The notes: generated by a model from the sequence alone, not told the origin. A stretch of 64,000 nt of DNA from an uncultured Lachnospiraceae bacterium (GCA_934364805.1 CAKRMH010000006.1:1-64000); one strand, 5' to 3'. Numbered from the stretch's first letter, positions 1 through 9,550 are shown. A program made the numbers and translations.

Positions 1-46
1 AGAAAGAAAGACCTTGAGTTCATTATAAACTCTTGGTCTTTCTTTT
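1..46 (-). terminator. Intrinsic terminator after ppdK
   Basis: An inverted repeat pairs positions 5-20 with 28-43 (AGAAAGACC and GAGTT arms, with a two-base T-T mismatch) around a 7-base loop. T-rich sequence flanks it on both strands. It lies 70 bases past the ppdK stop codon and could also stop transcription entering from the left, so it may be bidirectional. The minus-strand T tract runs off the window edge. Confidence 0.7.
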
Positions 47-116
47 TTCGGGACTATTCTTTTTTCACAGCCCCTTTCGAGTTATATATATTTTGTAACC
101 AATCCTTTACACTCTT

Positions 117-2759
117 TTACTTTCCTGCTTCGGCGATAGCAGCCTGTGCTGCCGCAAGGCGGGCAATCGGAACACGGAACGGTGAACAGGATACATAATC
201 CAGTCCAATTTCATGACAAAACTCTACGGATGATGGATCTCCTCCATGCTCTCCACAGATTCCGCAGTGAAGATCCGGTCTGGAGGCTTTGCCTTTCTCA
301 ATTGCCATCTTCATCAGCTGTCCCACACCGGTCTGATCCAGTTTGGCGAACGGATCACTCTCAAAGATCTTGGCATCATAATAGGATTCCAGGAATTTGC
401 CGGCATCATCACGTGAAAATCCGAATGTCATCTGTGTCAGATCATTTGTTCCAAAGCAGAAGAATTCTGCCTCTTTTGCAATCTGGTCAGCAGTAAGACA
501 GGCTCTTGGAATCTCGATCATGGTACCTACTTCATATTTGAGATCTATACCTGCCTTCGCAATCTCCTCATCTGCAGTATCCACAACAATCTGTTTTACA
601 TACTTTAATTCTTTTACTTCCCCAATCAAAGGAATCATGATTTCCGGAACAAGGTTCCACTCCGGATGTTTTCTGGCAACATTGATTGCAGCCCGGATAA
701 CTGCTGCAGTCTGCATTTTTGCGATCTCCGGATATGTAACTGCAAGACGGCATCCACGATGTCCCATCATAGGGTTAAATTCATGCAGACTGTCGATGAT
801 CGTCTGAATCTCCGCAACCGTCTTTCCTTTCGTATCAGCAAGTTTTTGAATATCAGCTTCATCTGTCGGAACAAATTCATGAAGAGGTGGATCAAGGAAA
901 CGAATCGTAACCGGATCTCCTTCCATAGCTTCATATAACTGTTCAAAATCGCCCTGCTGCAATGGAAGAATCTTTGCCAGTGCCTTTTCACGTTCCTCAA
1001 CAGTATCTGAACAGATCATTTCACGGAATGCATCAATACGATCGCCTTCAAAAAACATATGCTCGGTACGGCAGAGTCCAATTCCTTCTGCACCAAGTTC
1101 ACGTGCCTTTTTCGCATCTCTCGGTGTATCTGCATTGGTACGGACTCCCATTCTGCGATATTTATCTGCCCAGTCCATGACACGCTTAAATGTACCGGCT
1201 ATTGCAGCGTCCACTGTTGCAATCTTTCCTTCGTATATATTACCAGTCGTACCATCGATGGAAAGCCAGTCTCCCTCATGGAATTCTTTTCCTGCAAGTG
1301 TGAAACGTTTATTCTCTTCATCCATTGCGATATCTCCACATCCGGATACACAACAGGTTCCCATTCCTCGTGCAACAACAGCAGCATGGGATGTCATACC
1401 ACCACGCACAGTCAGAATTCCCTGTGAAGCCTTCATTCCGGTAATATCCTCCGGAGATGTTTCAAGACGCACCAGAATCACCTTCTCGCCTCTGTCTTTC
1501 CAGCTTTCTGCATCTTCTGCCGTGAATACGATCTTACCACAGGCAGCTCCCGGAGATGCTCCTAATCCTTTTCCGATTGGCATAGCCTCTTTCAAAGCCT
1601 TCACATCAAACTGTGGATGCAGCAATGTATCCAGATTACGTGGATCGATCATCGCAACAGCTTCCTCTTCCGTCTTATGTCCTTCATCCACAAGATCGCA
1701 TGCAATCTGAAGTGCGGCCTGAGCTGTTCTTTTTCCATTTCTGCACTGGAGCATGTATAATTTGCGGTTCTCGACCGTAAACTCCATGTCCTGCATATCA
1801 TGATACCGGTTCTCAAGAATCTCGCACACCTTTAAGAACTCCGCATATGCTTCCGGGAATTCCTGTTCCATCTGGGCAATCGGCATCGGTGTACGCACAC
1901 CGGCAACGACATCTTCTCCCTGGGCATTCTTCAGGAATTCACCCATCAGTTTTTTCTCTCCGGTAGCCGGATCTCGTGTAAAAGCAACACCAGTACCAGA
2001 CTCATCATTTAAGTTTCCAAATACCATCGGCATGACATTCACTGCCGTTCCCCAGGAATATGGAATATCATTATCTCTCCGGTATACATTTGCGCGAGGG
2101 TTGTCCCATGAACGGAATACAGCCTCTACTGCAAGCTTTAACTGTACAACCGGATCTGCCGGGAAATCTTCTCCCAGCTGTTTCTTATATTCTGCCTTGA
2201 ACTGTTCTGCCAGCTTCTTCAGATCTGCTGCAGTCAGGTCAACATCGTATTTTACCCCTTTTTCTTCTTTCATCCTGTCGATCAGCTGTTCAAAGTATTT
2301 TTTCCCGACTTCCATGACAACATCCGAAAACATCTGAATAAATCTTCTGTATGAATCGTATACAAAACGTTCAAATTCCGGATTCGGATTGGCTGCGATC
2401 ATTGCTGCTACTACATCATCATTTAAGCCAAGATTCAAAATCGTATCCATCATTCCTGGCATAGAAGCTCTTGCTCCCGAACGAACGGATACAAGTAATG
2501 GATTTTTCAGGTCACCGAATTTCTTACCGTTGATTTCTTCCATCTTACTGATGTGATCCATAATCTGCCCCATGATCTCATCATTAATCTGTCTGCCATC
2601 ATCGTAATATTTCGTACAGGCCTCTGTAGTAATCGTGAATCCCTGCGGTACTGGTAATCCAAGATTGGTCATTTCCGCTAAATTTGCACCTTTTCCACCT
2701 AGAAGTTCCCGCATATCAGCATTTCCTTCAGTGAACAAATAAACCCATTTGTTTGACAT
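117..2759 (-). CDS. ppdK: Pyruvate, phosphate dikinase
   Basis: This 880-residue cytosolic enzyme interconverts ATP + phosphate + pyruvate and AMP + diphosphate + PEP. In anaerobic Firmicutes it often serves glycolysis or gluconeogenesis in place of pyruvate kinase or PEP synthase. The order of domains is the family's: N-terminal ATP-grasp region, the swivelling phosphohistidine domain with TSHAA (His near residue 458), and a C-terminal PEP/pyruvate TIM barrel with CGICGEHGGDP (catalytic Cys near 835). Length is normal for the family. The ATG at 2759 follows a strong AGGAGG site. The gene has its own upstream promoter and is separated from the heme operon by a terminator, so it is probably a single-gene unit. 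Confidence 0.97.
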   Translation of the reverse strand: MSNKWVYLFTEGNADMRELLGGKGANLAEMTNLGLPVPQGFTITTEACTKYYDDGRQINDEIMGQIMDHISKMEEINGKKFGDLKNPLLVSVRSGARASMPGMMDTILNLGLNDDVVAAMIAANPNPEFERFVYDSYRRFIQMFSDVVMEVGKKYFEQLIDRMKEEKGVKYDVDLTAADLKKLAEQFKAEYKKQLGEDFPADPVVQLKLAVEAVFRSWDNPRANVYRRDNDIPYSWGTAVNVMPMVFGNLNDESGTGVAFTRDPATGEKKLMGEFLKNAQGEDVVAGVRTPMPIAQMEQEFPEAYAEFLKVCEILENRYHDMQDMEFTVENRKLYMLQCRNGKRTAQAALQIACDLVDEGHKTEEEAVAMIDPRNLDTLLHPQFDVKALKEAMPIGKGLGASPGAACGKIVFTAEDAESWKDRGEKVILVRLETSPEDITGMKASQGILTVRGGMTSHAAVVARGMGTCCVSGCGDIAMDEENKRFTLAGKEFHEGDWLSIDGTTGNIYEGKIATVDAAIAGTFKRVMDWADKYRRMGVRTNADTPRDAKKARELGAEGIGLCRTEHMFFEGDRIDAFREMICSDTVEEREKALAKILPLQQGDFEQLYEAMEGDPVTIRFLDPPLHEFVPTDEADIQKLADTKGKTVAEIQTIIDSLHEFNPMMGHRGCRLAVTYPEIAKMQTAAVIRAAINVARKHPEWNLVPEIMIPLIGEVKELKYVKQIVVDTADEEIAKAGIDLKYEVGTMIEIPRACLTADQIAKEAEFFCFGTNDLTQMTFGFSRDDAGKFLESYYDAKIFESDPFAKLDQTGVGQLMKMAIEKGKASRPDLHCGICGEHGGDPSSVEFCHEIGLDYVSCSPFRVPIARLAAAQAAIAEAGK

Positions 2760-2825
2760 TCGACAATTCCTCCTATTAAATTATATTTTCTGTCGAATTA
2801 ATTAGAACATTGTCCCAACTAATAC

Positions 2826-2896
2826 ATTATATATCGTGTGATATTTGTGCAATACCTCCACACGCTTCATTGTATCACACTTCTTTCTTTTGGCAA
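2826..2896 (-). promoter_or_regulatory. Promoter region of ppdK
   Basis: On the minus strand TTGCCA (2891-2896) and TACAAT (2869-2874) are 16 bp apart. A second possible pair, TTGCAC (2847-2852) and TATAAT (2826-2831), has a short 15 bp spacer. Both lie between the heme-operon terminator and the ppdK start, which supports independent transcription. Which one is used cannot be told from sequence. Confidence 0.55.
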
Positions 2897-2916
2897 GTAG
2901 TCATTTTGTTTTTCTA

Positions 2917-2950
2917 TAAAAAAAGAAAGCAGCCAAAGCCGCTTTCTTTT
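2917..2950 (-). terminator. Terminator of the tetrapyrrole operon
   Basis: On the minus strand a GAAAGC-G-GC / GC-T-GCTTTC stem with a short TTTG loop is followed by seven T residues. The hairpin begins only a few bases after the stop codon of the HemC-CobA-HemD gene (2955-2957), so it should end the heme-operon transcript before ppdK. Confidence 0.8.
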
Positions 2951-2954
2951 TTCT

Positions 2955-5306
2955 CTATTCCAATAACAATTCCATCATATTCTCATATCCGGCATCCGAT
3001 GCCTGTCTGATATGTTTCACTCCCAGTTCCTTTAGGGCTTTCGTACACTGTGGTCCAATGGATATGCATTCCGGAAGTTCTTTCAGATCGTCTGTTTTCC
3101 ATCCGCTCAATAACCTTCTTGCAGATGATGCACAGGTAAAAAGCAGTGCATCATACTGCCGGTATGTCTGTTGTTTTATCTTCGTATCAGATGGAACCGT
3201 CATATTTTCATAGACATCGATTGCTCTGATATGGCAAAACTGCTCTAACAATTCCGAAAGATGGTCACTTGCATTCTCCGCCTTCAGATACCAGATCCGG
3301 TCTGTCGCACATACCTTTTCTCTCATGGCTTCTGCCAAAGCTGTTCCATCATGCTGCAACGGAATAAAATCCGCACAGATTCCATAATCCTTTAACACTT
3401 TTGCTGTTGCATTTCCAACTGCCGCAATCTTCACATTGCCAAGTGCTCTGGTATCCAGACCGCTGGAATACAGGTCTTCAAAAAAGGCGGTGACACCATT
3501 TCTGCTTGTAAAAATCATCCAGTCAACCGACTGCAGTTCTTCTTTCCGGAATGTCAGCTGCTTTGAAACGATCTTCCCTACGGTTACCTCATCCACCACT
3601 GCTCCCTGTTTTTTCAAAAGTTGTGTGAGTTTTGATTCACCGGTTCCAATTTTTGGTACAAGATAATGTTTTCCAAAAAGCGGACCATTTTCAAAGAAAT
3701 CCAATTCATCCCGAAGTTTCACAACATCACCAACCACAATAAGCGCTGGAGAAACGATTCCATCCTTCTTTACCTTATCTGCGATATCCGCGATCGTTCC
3801 AATCGATGTTTTCTGTGTGCAGCACGTTGCATTCGAGATAACCGCCGCCGGTGTATCAGACGGCATTTTTGCTTCCATCAACTTGTCCATCAGAGTTTCC
3901 AGCACACTAAGCCCCATCAGGAACACCTTGGTTTCTTTGCTCTTTGCCATCGATGCAAAATCAAGATCCGACAGTTCATCTTTCCTGCTGTGTGCGGTAA
4001 CAACATGAAACCCATTCGCAATTCCCCGATGTGTGATCGGGATTCCGGCATACGCCGGCCCTGCAATTGCTGAAGTAATTCCCGGAATAACGGTAAAAGG
4101 AACTCCGTGTTCTTTTAGGAACATCCCTTCTTCTCCTCCACGGCCAAAAACATAAACATCTCCGCCCTTTAAACGGACAACATGCTCATACTGCATCGCC
4201 TTTTCTACCAGAAGTTCATTGATCTGTTCCTGTGGCATCGTATGGTGATGATTTTCTTTTCCTACATAGATCCGTTCGCATTCCGTGGCTGCCTCTGCCA
4301 GAAGTTCCGGTGCGGCAAGCCGGTCATAAATAATACAATCCGCCTTCTGAATTGCCTCAAGGCCTTTTCTTGTAATGAGTCCCGGATCTCCAGGTCCTGC
4401 CCCTACAAGTGCTACATTTCCTGCGATCTTCCTGCGTATCTCCTTTGCTGCACATTTTGCAAGTTCTTCCGGGTTATTCCCCTTCTGGCGAGAAAAGGCA
4501 ATCCTGCTTCCATCTTCATTTCCATACATCGCACGTAATTCAAAGCATCCATCTTCCGTTTTTCTGCATGCGGCTCCTACCGGGATATGACAATCTCCAC
4601 CAATTTCTGCAAGGAATCCTCTTTCTGCAATTGCCTCCTCATTGGTGTCTGGATCTGCCAGAACATCCAGTTTTCTTTCAAGTTCTGTATGCTCTGCCTT
4701 TATTTCAATTGCCAGAATTCCCTGCGCCGGAGCATGGATCATTTCTTCGTCATCCAGATACTGTGTGATCACATCCTCGAGTCCAAGTCGTTTCAATCCT
4801 GCTGCAGCAAGCACGATTCCGTCCAGTTTCTGTTCCTGCATTTTACGAAGTCTGGTGTCCACATTTCCACGGATATCCACGATCTGAAGATCTGGTCGCA
4901 TTGCCAAAAGCTGAAATGCCCGTCTTTTACTTCCGGTTCCGATCACAGCATGATCTCTCAGGCTTGTAAGGCTCTCTGCCTCTCTTAATATAAGAGCGTC
5001 TCTTGGATCTTCTCTCTTCCATGCCCTGGTAAAACACAGCCCCTCTTCCGGATATGCAGGCATATCTTTCATGCTATGTACACCGATCTGTATCTGATCA
5101 TTTAAGATCTGATCCTCGATTTCTTTTACAAAAAGTCCTTTCGCACCGATCTGGTTCAACGGGCGATCCTGTATCTGATCTCCCTTTGTATTGATGATCT
5201 TTAATTCGTACTCATCTTCCGGATATGCTTCTTTCATCCTCTTCTGGACGTATTCTGCCTGTACCAGTGCAAGTTTTGATCCTCGCGTTCCAATGATATA
5301 TTTCAT
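2955..5306 (-). CDS. HemC-CobA-HemD fusion: hydroxymethylbilane synthase / uroporphyrinogen-III C-methyltransferase / uroporphyrinogen-III synthase
   Basis: One 783-residue chain carries three successive tetrapyrrole enzymes. Residues 1 to about 295 are HemC: HSMKDMP holds the catalytic Asp81 and GGDCHIPVGA the Cys239 that anchors the dipyrromethane cofactor. Residues about 297-540 are CobA/SUMT: VGAGPGDPGLITRKG, RLKGGDVYVFGRGGEE and a VIPGITSAIAGPAYAG segment. The remainder, about 545-783, is a HemD-like domain, which is poorly conserved in this family as a whole. The chain could take porphobilinogen to uroporphyrinogen III and on to precorrin-2. It is the last gene of the operon, 19 bp after hemA. 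CobA-HemD fusions are common in clostridia; the added HemC is less usual. Confidence 0.92.
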   Translation of the reverse strand: MKYIIGTRGSKLALVQAEYVQKRMKEAYPEDEYELKIINTKGDQIQDRPLNQIGAKGLFVKEIEDQILNDQIQIGVHSMKDMPAYPEEGLCFTRAWKREDPRDALILREAESLTSLRDHAVIGTGSKRRAFQLLAMRPDLQIVDIRGNVDTRLRKMQEQKLDGIVLAAAGLKRLGLEDVITQYLDDEEMIHAPAQGILAIEIKAEHTELERKLDVLADPDTNEEAIAERGFLAEIGGDCHIPVGAACRKTEDGCFELRAMYGNEDGSRIAFSRQKGNNPEELAKCAAKEIRRKIAGNVALVGAGPGDPGLITRKGLEAIQKADCIIYDRLAAPELLAEAATECERIYVGKENHHHTMPQEQINELLVEKAMQYEHVVRLKGGDVYVFGRGGEEGMFLKEHGVPFTVIPGITSAIAGPAYAGIPITHRGIANGFHVVTAHSRKDELSDLDFASMAKSKETKVFLMGLSVLETLMDKLMEAKMPSDTPAAVISNATCCTQKTSIGTIADIADKVKKDGIVSPALIVVGDVVKLRDELDFFENGPLFGKHYLVPKIGTGESKLTQLLKKQGAVVDEVTVGKIVSKQLTFRKEELQSVDWMIFTSRNGVTAFFEDLYSSGLDTRALGNVKIAAVGNATAKVLKDYGICADFIPLQHDGTALAEAMREKVCATDRIWYLKAENASDHLSELLEQFCHIRAIDVYENMTVPSDTKIKQQTYRQYDALLFTCASSARRLLSGWKTDDLKELPECISIGPQCTKALKELGVKHIRQASDAGYENMMELLLE

Positions 5307-5325
5307 GTTTCGGGTTTCCTTCCTC

Positions 5326-6552
5326 TTATATCTGAAAGAGTTCTTTTACAATTTCCTGATACTTATCCTGCTTTTCTCTGGTATCCAGCTGTTTTAATTC
5401 CTGGATCGGTTCTCTGAGAAGTCTGTGAAGTGATGCATTCAATACTTTTTTTATGATTTTCTGTTCTCTTGCCGAAAATTCAATTTTACGGTTCAGATAT
5501 TCATAACTGTCCTGAACGATCTCATCGCATCGGAGCTGTAAGGATTCTATTGTGGAATCCATCCGGCTGCTTAAAAGCCATTCTTTAGTCTCTTCGGTAG
5601 CTTCCTGGATCATGCCTTTACTGATCTCCACAAGTCTTTCCCGTTCTTTCTGATTGTTTTCTACGATCTTACTTAGGAAATCAAGGTTCAGGATTGTTAC
5701 ATTTTTCCGCCCCTGTAATGCCGTGTCAATGTCACGTGGAGCTGCCAGATCAAGAAATGTAATCGGATGATCGGTATGTAGTTTATCTGCCCGCACAATC
5801 ACATGCGGTGCGGATGTTGCAGATACAACGATATCGCATGTCTCCATAATCTGATAACGTTGTTCAAATTCTACAACCGTCAGTTGGGGAAATTCCTGTA
5901 ATAACTCCTTCGCATGCGTTGTTGTCCTGCTGCAGATCATTACGTTTCCCGCACCATATTCATACAGGTAATGAAGTGCAAGTGTCGAAGTTTTTCCGCT
6001 TCCGATCACAAGTACCGTCTTTCCTTCTATTTTGCATGCTTTCTCCAGCTGCTGGATTCCAACATAACTTACCGATAACGGTCTTTCGCTTATTTTTAAA
6101 TCTGTCTTGATCTTTTTCGCACAGGTTACAGCATCGCGGACGATCTTATTCATTTCTTTTCCGCTGTATCCCATTGCCTTTGAAAATTCCAGAGCGTCTT
6201 TTACCTGTCCCAGTATCTGATCCTCTCCAAGTACCAGCGATTCCAGTCCCGCCGCAATGCGGAACAGATACTCGATCGCTTCATTCCCATCCAGCGTAAG
6301 CAGCAGATCGTTCAGCTGTACTTCCTGAAAGGTATCAAGATACAGCTTTTTTACTGCCTCTTTTTCTTCTGCTTTCCGATATAAAAAATATACCTCGCTC
6401 CGGTTGCAGGTTGATAATATCATGCACTGCCCAATTCCGATTTTTTCAGCATTCTGGAAGAAGTCGATCTTGTCAACATCGGTAAAAGATGTCTTATCCC
6501 GAATATCCAATGGTGCATTTTTATAATTGATTCCTATATATCCAAATCTCAT
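5326..6552 (-). CDS. hemA: Glutamyl-tRNA reductase
   Basis: The enzyme reduces glutamyl-tRNA(Glu) to glutamate-1-semialdehyde with NADPH, the first committed step of the C5 tetrapyrrole pathway. The 408-residue protein has STCNRSEVY with the thioester-forming nucleophile Cys49, the family signature ESLVLGEDQILGQVK, a Rossmann segment VLVIGSGKTS for NADPH, and a C-terminal helical dimerisation region. AGGAGG stands just before ATG 6552. It sits between hemL and the HemC-CobA-HemD gene with short gaps, so the genes are almost certainly cotranscribed. Confidence 0.96.
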   Translation of the reverse strand: MRFGYIGINYKNAPLDIRDKTSFTDVDKIDFFQNAEKIGIGQCMILSTCNRSEVYFLYRKAEEKEAVKKLYLDTFQEVQLNDLLLTLDGNEAIEYLFRIAAGLESLVLGEDQILGQVKDALEFSKAMGYSGKEMNKIVRDAVTCAKKIKTDLKISERPLSVSYVGIQQLEKACKIEGKTVLVIGSGKTSTLALHYLYEYGAGNVMICSRTTTHAKELLQEFPQLTVVEFEQRYQIMETCDIVVSATSAPHVIVRADKLHTDHPITFLDLAAPRDIDTALQGRKNVTILNLDFLSKIVENNQKERERLVEISKGMIQEATEETKEWLLSSRMDSTIESLQLRCDEIVQDSYEYLNRKIEFSAREQKIIKKVLNASLHRLLREPIQELKQLDTREKQDKYQEIVKELFQI

Positions 6553-6583
6553 GGACTTCCTCCTGATGTCATACCGCTTTTAT

Positions 6584-7876
6584 CTACTCATGCATATTTT
6601 CCATACATTCCTGCAGTAATCTGCATGTACGTGTGATATCTTCATCGGTATGTGCGTCCGATACAAACATTGCCTCAAACTGCGAAGGCGCCATGTAAAT
6701 ATCATGATCCAGCATAAATCCAAAATACTGTGCATATGCGCTCAGATCAGAACGAACCGCATCTTCATAATTGTTTACGCCTCCCGGAGTAAAGAAAATG
6801 CTCATCAGAGAGCCGATCTGGTTGACGGATACTTTATCACCTGCTGCATTTCTTACTGCATCTGCAAGTTTTTTTGTTTTCTCTTCCAGACGCTTGTAGA
6901 TTGCCGGATCATTCTTTAATATTTTTAATGTTTCGATTCCGGCAGCAGTTGCAATCGGATTTCCAGATAACGTTCCAGCCTGATATACCGGTCCGTCCGG
7001 AGAAATCATACGCATAATGTCTTCTCTTCCACCATAAGCACCAACCGGCATTCCACCTCCGACAATCTTGCCAAGTGTAGTCAGATCCGGTGTTACATGG
7101 AAATACTGCTGTGCGCCGCCAAGGGAAAGCCTGAATCCGGTAATTACCTCATCAAAGATCAGAAGTGCCCCATATGCCTCTGTAATCTCTCTGAGGAATG
7201 GAAGGAAATCATCCTCTGGAAGTACAACTCCCATGTTTGCGGCAACCGGTTCCACAATAACAGCTGCAATCTCATCCGGGTTTGCCTGAAACAGTTCTTT
7301 TACAGATTCCTTGTCGTTATATGCTGCAACCAGTGTATGTTTTGTATAATCAGCTGGCACTCCCGCACTGTCCGGAACCGATGTTGTAAGCGCCGCAGAA
7401 CCTGCTTTTACAAGAAGTCCATCCGAATGTCCATGATAACATCCCTTAAACTTAATGATTTTGTCTCTTTTCGTATATCCTCTGGCACAGCGGATCGCAC
7501 TCATAACCGCTTCTGTTCCCGAACTTACCAGACGGCTGACCTCCATAGACGGCACCAGTTCTGCGATCAGCTCTGCAATTTCAACTTCTCTTGGTGTTGG
7601 TGCACCAAAGGTAAGTCCCATATCGCACGCTTCTTTTACTTTCTCGATCACACGAGGATCGGAATGACCAAGGATTCCAGGTCCCCAGGAACATACATAG
7701 TCGATCATTTCATTGCCATCTACATCGGTGATTCTGTCACCTTTTGCAGATACCATAAATCTCGGAGTACGGCCCACTGCCCCAAATGCACGGACCGGAC
7801 TGTTCACTCCTCCTGGAATCCGGAGTTTTGCAGCTCCGAAATACATTTTTGATTTTGTATCTGTTTTCTTATCCAT
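6584..7876 (-). CDS. hemL: Glutamate-1-semialdehyde 2,1-aminomutase
   Basis: This PLP enzyme converts glutamate-1-semialdehyde to 5-aminolevulinate, directly after HemA in the pathway. The 430-residue length is standard. Visible marks are the N-terminal PGGVNSPVRAF motif, GTEAVMSAIR for PLP phosphate binding, IFDEVITGFR with the PLP-ring Asp, and TTLGKIVGGG with the Schiff-base lysine near residue 270. It lies 21 bp after hemB and 31 bp before hemA on the same strand. Confidence 0.97.
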   Translation of the reverse strand: MDKKTDTKSKMYFGAAKLRIPGGVNSPVRAFGAVGRTPRFMVSAKGDRITDVDGNEMIDYVCSWGPGILGHSDPRVIEKVKEACDMGLTFGAPTPREVEIAELIAELVPSMEVSRLVSSGTEAVMSAIRCARGYTKRDKIIKFKGCYHGHSDGLLVKAGSAALTTSVPDSAGVPADYTKHTLVAAYNDKESVKELFQANPDEIAAVIVEPVAANMGVVLPEDDFLPFLREITEAYGALLIFDEVITGFRLSLGGAQQYFHVTPDLTTLGKIVGGGMPVGAYGGREDIMRMISPDGPVYQAGTLSGNPIATAAGIETLKILKNDPAIYKRLEEKTKKLADAVRNAAGDKVSVNQIGSLMSIFFTPGGVNNYEDAVRSDLSAYAQYFGFMLDHDIYMAPSQFEAMFVSDAHTDEDITRTCRLLQECMENMHE

Positions 7877-7897
7877 ATAAACCTCTTCCTGCTCTTT

Positions 7898-8866
7898 TTA
7901 TTTTTCTTCTTTGATCCAGTGCGCAACATCGAGTGCATGATATGTAATGATCATCTTTGCACCTGCACGTTTGAAACCGACCATATTTTCCATAACGATC
8001 TTCTTCTCATCGATCCAGCCATTTTCAGCAGCCGCTTTCACCATGGCATATTCTCCGCTGACATTGTATGCAACGATTGGAATATTGTAATTCAGTGATA
8101 TTTCCTTCATGACGTCCATGTAGGCAAGTGCAGGCTTCGCTATGATCATATCTGCACCTTCTAAGATATCTTCCTCAACCTCTCTGAGTGCTTCCTGTCC
8201 GTTTGCGGGGTCCATCTGATAAGTTTTCCGGTCTCCAAATCCCGGTGCTGAATGTGCCGCATCCCGAAATGGTCCATAGTATCCGGAAGCAAATTTTGCA
8301 CTGTAGGAAAGAATCGGAATATTGATAAATCCATTCTCATCAAGTGCCTCACGGATTGCAGCGACGCGCTTATCCATCATATCACTTGGTGCAATAATAT
8401 CTGCACCCGCCTGTGCATAAGTAACTGCAGCTTTTGCAAGAAGCGGCAGTGTTTCGTCATTTAAGATCTCTCCGTCACGGATCAGTCCACAATGGCCATG
8501 GGATGTGTACTCGCACAGACATACATCTGCAATTACTAAAAGATCCGGGTATTCTTTTTTCATCAGCCGGATTGCTTCCTGAACGATTCCGTGTTCATCA
8601 TATGCACCGCTTCCCACTTCATCCTTATGATCGGGAATACCAAACACAAGTACCGCCTTTATTCCAGCTTCCACGACACGGTCAAGTTCCTCCCCGATAC
8701 GATCCAGAGAATACTGATAGATTCCCGGCATCGATTCCACCGGATTACATATATTTTCTCCTGCGATCACAAAAACCGGATAGATCAGTTCATCAATTCT
8801 GACATGTTCTTCCCGAACCATGCTCCGCAAAGTTTCTGTTCTTCTTAATCTTCTTGTTCGATCCAT
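7898..8866 (-). CDS. hemB: Delta-aminolevulinic acid dehydratase (porphobilinogen synthase)
   Basis: The enzyme joins two 5-aminolevulinates into porphobilinogen. In the 322-residue protein both active-site lysines are visible (SYSAKFASGYYG, Lys191; IIAKPALAYMD, Lys244). A zinc-type cysteine cluster DVCLCEY...HGHCG (Cys116, Cys118, Cys126) is present, so this is the Zn-dependent form rather than the Mg form. The start lies only 3 bp after the stop of the upstream precorrin-2 dehydrogenase gene, consistent with tight coupling. Confidence 0.97.
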   Translation of the reverse strand: MDRTRRLRRTETLRSMVREEHVRIDELIYPVFVIAGENICNPVESMPGIYQYSLDRIGEELDRVVEAGIKAVLVFGIPDHKDEVGSGAYDEHGIVQEAIRLMKKEYPDLLVIADVCLCEYTSHGHCGLIRDGEILNDETLPLLAKAAVTYAQAGADIIAPSDMMDKRVAAIREALDENGFINIPILSYSAKFASGYYGPFRDAAHSAPGFGDRKTYQMDPANGQEALREVEEDILEGADMIIAKPALAYMDVMKEISLNYNIPIVAYNVSGEYAMVKAAAENGWIDEKKIVMENMVGFKRAGAKMIITYHALDVAHWIKEEK

Positions 8867-8869
8867 TTT

Positions 8870-9490
8870 TCACAACTTCTTTCTGTATTTTTCTATGATC
8901 TTATCTATTTGTTTTTTGTCCGGAAGTTCTTCCTGTTCCAAAAACACCTCCAGAATCTTCCGATATACCTGTTTTCTGTTTTCTTCTCCTTCAACGGCCA
9001 GCTTCACTTCCGCCCGGACACTGCCAAGGAGTTCTGTAAGCTCTCCCAGTGGTTCATTTAAAACAGTCTTCGTTTCATCCTTTAAGTACTGGGTGATGAC
9101 CGGACTTTTCCCACTGCTTGAAAACGCAGCCACCACATTCTGTTCTTTTATGTATGACGGAAAAATAAAAGTGCAGTCTTCAATCTGATCCACGGCATTC
9201 ACCGGGATCCCCTTTCCCTTACATCTTTCTGCAATCTCATGATTCAGCACCGGATCATCCGTTGCCGCTATTACAAGCGTCTGATGCTCCAGATCACGTT
9301 CCTCATAATCCCGTTCGATCAGTCTGACACTTTCTATCTTTCTGATTTTATCACATATTTGTGAGGCAATGACTGTAACTTTTGCTTCAAAATCGTTCAA
9401 TACACACACTTTTCGATATGCGACCCTGCCTCCACCTATGATCAGGCATTCTTTCTCTTTCAGATTCACAAACATTGGAAAATATGCCAT
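8870..9490 (-). CDS. Precorrin-2 dehydrogenase / probable sirohydrochlorin ferrochelatase
   Basis: This 206-residue Met8/CysG-N-terminal type protein oxidises precorrin-2 to sirohydrochlorin with NAD and may insert iron to form siroheme. It begins MAYFPMFVNLKEK, followed by the nucleotide-binding IIGGGRVAYRK and NAVDQIEDC, whose Asp matches the catalytic residue of the family. An open frame continues upstream to 9550. I chose ATG 9490 because AAGGGA precedes it and because the extra 20 codons lie inside a terminator hairpin. It is the first gene of the heme operon and shows that the operon serves siroheme and/or cobalamin. Confidence 0.88.
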   Translation of the reverse strand: MAYFPMFVNLKEKECLIIGGGRVAYRKVCVLNDFEAKVTVIASQICDKIRKIESVRLIERDYEERDLEHQTLVIAATDDPVLNHEIAERCKGKGIPVNAVDQIEDCTFIFPSYIKEQNVVAAFSSSGKSPVITQYLKDETKTVLNEPLGELTELLGSVRAEVKLAVEGEENRKQVYRKILEVFLEQEELPDKKQIDKIIEKYRKKL

Positions 9491-9505
9491 ATCTGTCCCT
9501 TTCTG

Positions 9506-9550
9506 CAAAAAATGCATACATCCTCTGACAACTTCAGGTGATGTATGCAT
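9506..9550 (-). terminator. Terminator or attenuator between glyS and the heme operon
   Basis: ATGCATACATC (9512-9522) and GATGTATGCAT (9540-9550) are perfectly complementary, and the inner bases extend the stem towards a 5-base loop. On the minus strand a run of six T follows (9507-9512). It lies 38 bp after the glyS stop and just before the ribosome site of the precorrin-2 dehydrogenase gene. It may be simply the glyS terminator or, if the upstream promoter-like pair is real, an attenuator of the heme operon. Confidence 0.8.

Noticed and set aside
7097..7852. 251-codon plus-strand frame opposite hemL
   Set aside because: Antisense to a fully conserved enzyme; composition is Cys/Arg/His-rich as expected for a reverse-frame artefact.
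9491..9550. Twenty-codon N-terminal extension of the precorrin-2 dehydrogenase
   Set aside because: The extension is coded by a terminator hairpin and lacks a ribosome site; homologues begin at MAYFP.
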